Assembly: GCA_964504195.1 (NCBI GenBank)
Contig: CAZDDI010000114.1
Span: forward strand, 1-6,493
Source of the DNA: CAZDDI01 sp964504195
GTDB lineage: Bacteria; Chloroflexota; Anaerolineae; B4-G1; SLSP01
DNA length: 6,493 nt
Direction: 5' to 3'
The translations under genes were made by a program, and so were the position numbers. Shown here piece by piece: positions 5,552 to 6,493 of the stretch. Position 1 is the stretch's first letter. Each line of letters opens with the position of its first letter. The notes beneath the pieces are model-generated. The model was not told where the DNA came from, searched no databases, and saw nothing but the letters and a program-made list of their open reading frames with translations.

Positions 5552-5953
5552 TTAACGGCCAGTGAGCGCCTGCCACCAACGTTCCCAGAAGGGCTGCGGC
5601 GTGGGCGTGATAGTCGGCGTGGGGACAGGCGTAGGCGGCGGGACAGGCGTAAGCGTAGGCCGAACCGGACGGACCAGCGTCATGCCCGGCTCGGTCATAC
5701 CAGCATTCTCCTGTGCCCACTGGCTCACATACTCATCGCTTTGCACATAAGTCAGCTGCACCTGCAAAGTGGCCTGCTCCGCCTGTTGCGTCATCACCAT
5801 TGGCTCCAGCACGTCGCGTTTTTGTTCCAACGCTTGGTGCAATGCCCCAGCACGCACAAACGCAGATACAAGCAACACAATGAACACCAACAGCAGTATC
5901 CCAACAAGCCAGGTCATACGCTTGAACGCGGGTTGCGATGTTTGATTCACCAT
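5552..5953 (-). CDS. DivIC/FtsB-like septum formation initiator protein
   Basis: Bitopic membrane protein of 133 residues. A short cytoplasmic tail (1-12) precedes one transmembrane helix (about 14-33). A probable coiled coil (about 36-68, rich in Gln, Glu and Leu) follows, then YVQSDEYVSQWAQENAGM with TEPGM after it (69-91). This matches the post-coil signature of the DivIC/FtsB family, where an aromatic, acidic Y-x2-x-A segment is followed by G-x-x-x-P-G. In that family such proteins join the FtsQLB divisome subcomplex outside the membrane. A Thr/Pro-rich linker (99-121) and a tryptophan-rich end, FWERWWQALTGR, extend it beyond the usual ~100 residues. The start is uncertain: GAGGTG (5955-5960) lies one base from the ATG, which is too close. 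The GTG one codon later (5948-5950) is better spaced from GAGG. It forms a two-gene operon with the phosphatase. The divisome role is inference. Confidence 0.7.
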   Translation of the reverse strand: MVNQTSQPAFKRMTWLVGILLLVFIVLLVSAFVRAGALHQALEQKRDVLEPMVMTQQAEQATLQVQLTYVQSDEYVSQWAQENAGMTEPGMTLVRPVRPTLTPVPPPTPVPTPTITPTPQPFWERWWQALTGR

Positions 5954-5980
5954 CCACCTCGATTACAGATTGATACTATC

Positions 5981-6008
5981 AGTATAACATGCTCTAGCGA
6001 TAGTTCAA
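5981..6008 (-). promoter_or_regulatory. Extended -10 promoter of the minus-strand operon
   Basis: On the minus strand TGTTATACT contains TATACT (5981-5986), five of six bases of the -10 consensus, preceded by the TG of an extended -10 (5988-5989). TTGAAC (6003-6008) is a possible -35 element with 16-bp spacing. Transcription would start near 5975, about 22 nt before the DivIC-like start. The -35 lies about 35 bp from the direct repeat region. Confidence 0.55.
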
Positions 6009-6042
6009 AGACAGTCTCAGTAGATCACAATTTAGGCAATCG

Positions 6043-6235
6043 GCAAAAGTCGCCCTGTCCAAGCCGTCAATAGGCGGGTTTTGAGTATCCTACAGGATTA
6101 GTGTTGCGGTACTGCCTTTGACACGCGCAGAGGCCTTCGACAGGCTCATGCACCGGAGCAGCCCGATGGCTGAGCCTGCCGAAGCCTGAGCCTGCCGAAG
6201 CCTGAGCCTGTCGAAGCCTCTCCCGGTGGCCCTAC
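6043..6235. repeat. Long direct repeat, copy 1 (193 bp)
   Basis: It begins GCAAAAGTCGCC and ends CCGGTGGCCCTAC. It matches 6260-6438 almost perfectly at an offset of 217 in its first half. Differences seen: one extra 16-bp unit here, CG inserted at the hairpin foot of copy 2, and a few substitutions in the loop (CATGCACC here, CAGGCAAC there). A 24-bp spacer (6236-6259) separates the copies. Near-identity outside the hairpin points to a recent duplication. Confidence 0.95.
6131..6218. repeat. Hairpin with 16-bp tandem repeat, three units (copy 1)
   Basis: The left arm, AGGCCTTCGACAGGCTCA (6131-6148), faces three right-arm units at 16-bp period starting at 6171, 6187 and 6203. The first two read TGAGCCTGCCGAAGCC and the third TGAGCCTGTCGAAGCC. 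Only the third pairs perfectly through its core with the left arm; the others have one mismatch. The core TTCGACAGGCTCA with its complement is a palindromic repeat I recall as common in intergenic DNA of many bacteria. Confidence 0.85.
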
Positions 6236-6259
6236 GTCATTGCCTTTGATGACAATAGC

Positions 6260-6438
6260 GCAAAAGTCGCCCTGTCCAAGCCGTCAATAGGCGGGTTTTG
6301 AGTATCCTACAGGATTAGTGTTGCGGTACTGCCTTTGACACGCGCAGAGGCCTTCGCGACAGGCTCAGGCAACGGAGCAGCCCGATGGCTGAGCCTGCCG
6401 AAGCCTGAGCCTGTCGAAGCCTCTCCCGGTGGCCCTAC
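6260..6438. repeat. Long direct repeat, copy 2 (179 bp)
   Basis: Second copy of the 6043-6235 unit. It is 14 bp shorter, explained by one fewer 16-bp unit and two extra bases (CG) in the left arm of the hairpin. Both copies also contain the small palindrome ATCCT-AC-AGGAT (6087-6098 in copy 1). Confidence 0.95.
6348..6421. repeat. Hairpin with 16-bp tandem repeat, two units (copy 2)
   Basis: The left arm (6348-6367) has a CG insertion, reading CCTTCGCGACAGGCTCA. Two right-arm units follow: TGAGCCTGCCGAAGCC (6390-6405) and TGAGCCTGTCGAAGCC (6406-6421). The insertion would make a bulge in the stem. Compared with copy 1, one C-variant unit is missing. Confidence 0.85.
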
Positions 6439-6493
6439 TAGTTCAGCAAACATCAATTGTCGGATAGAGCTTGTGCAATTTAATGCGCGCGTC

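Larger units (their letters stand above)
6009..6493. other. Non-coding repeat region
   Basis: No reading frame here looks like a gene on either strand, and there is no tRNA-like fold. The stretch is dominated by two long direct copies with internal hairpins (annotated separately). The last ~55 bp after 6438 are unique sequence with no recognised feature. Confidence 0.7.

Noticed and set aside
6043..6438. CRISPR array or attachment-site pair
   Set aside because: The 16-bp units are contiguous with no spacers, and the long copies are separated by only 24 bp with no cas, integrase or tRNA gene nearby.

Overview
The window looks like chromosomal DNA of a Chloroflexota bacterium, probably of the Anaerolineae/Caldilineae type. 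This is an inference from protein style, not from a marker gene. The secreted protease ends in a YLPLISRQ tail, the division-type membrane protein carries a Thr/Pro linker (TPVPTPTITPTP), the YkuD enzyme has an HTSYWHDSFG core, and the mutY product ends in a complete Nudix box.

Layout, left to right. Positions 1-209 hold a 111-bp miniature inverted-repeat element (76-186) with GTAACTACTCAG ends and a perfect 8-bp target duplication, both hallmarks of the IS66 family. It sits just upstream of the ribosome binding site of a secreted HEXXH metalloprotease gene (210-1565). A second, decayed palindromic element with the same ends follows that gene (1589-1667). Next comes a gene-free stretch with two mutually exclusive GC hairpins (1772-1802), then a gene for an 88-residue membrane protein of unknown function (1923-2189). 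A strong extended -10 promoter (2229-2237) precedes an L,D-transpeptidase gene (2357-3559), which ends at a good intrinsic terminator (3565-3602). mutY (3614-4720) follows almost at once and converges on a minus-strand pair, an inositol-monophosphatase-family gene (4729-5550) and a DivIC/FtsB-like gene (5552-5953). These two are separated by one base and share an extended -10 promoter at 5981-6008. The last 540 bp are non-coding and carry a ~190-bp imperfect direct duplication. Each copy contains a long hairpin and a 16-bp tandem repeat present in three units in one copy and two in the other.

The genes do not form one pathway. Three concern the envelope (protease, L,D-transpeptidase, division-type protein), one is DNA repair (MutY), and one is a sugar/inositol phosphatase. 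I see no new multi-gene defence or metabolic system. The most interesting material is the small mobile and repeat DNA, the variant active-site motif in the L,D-transpeptidase (SYGC in place of SHGC), and a MutY that seems to keep both the 8-oxoG reader motif and an intact Nudix hydrolase box.
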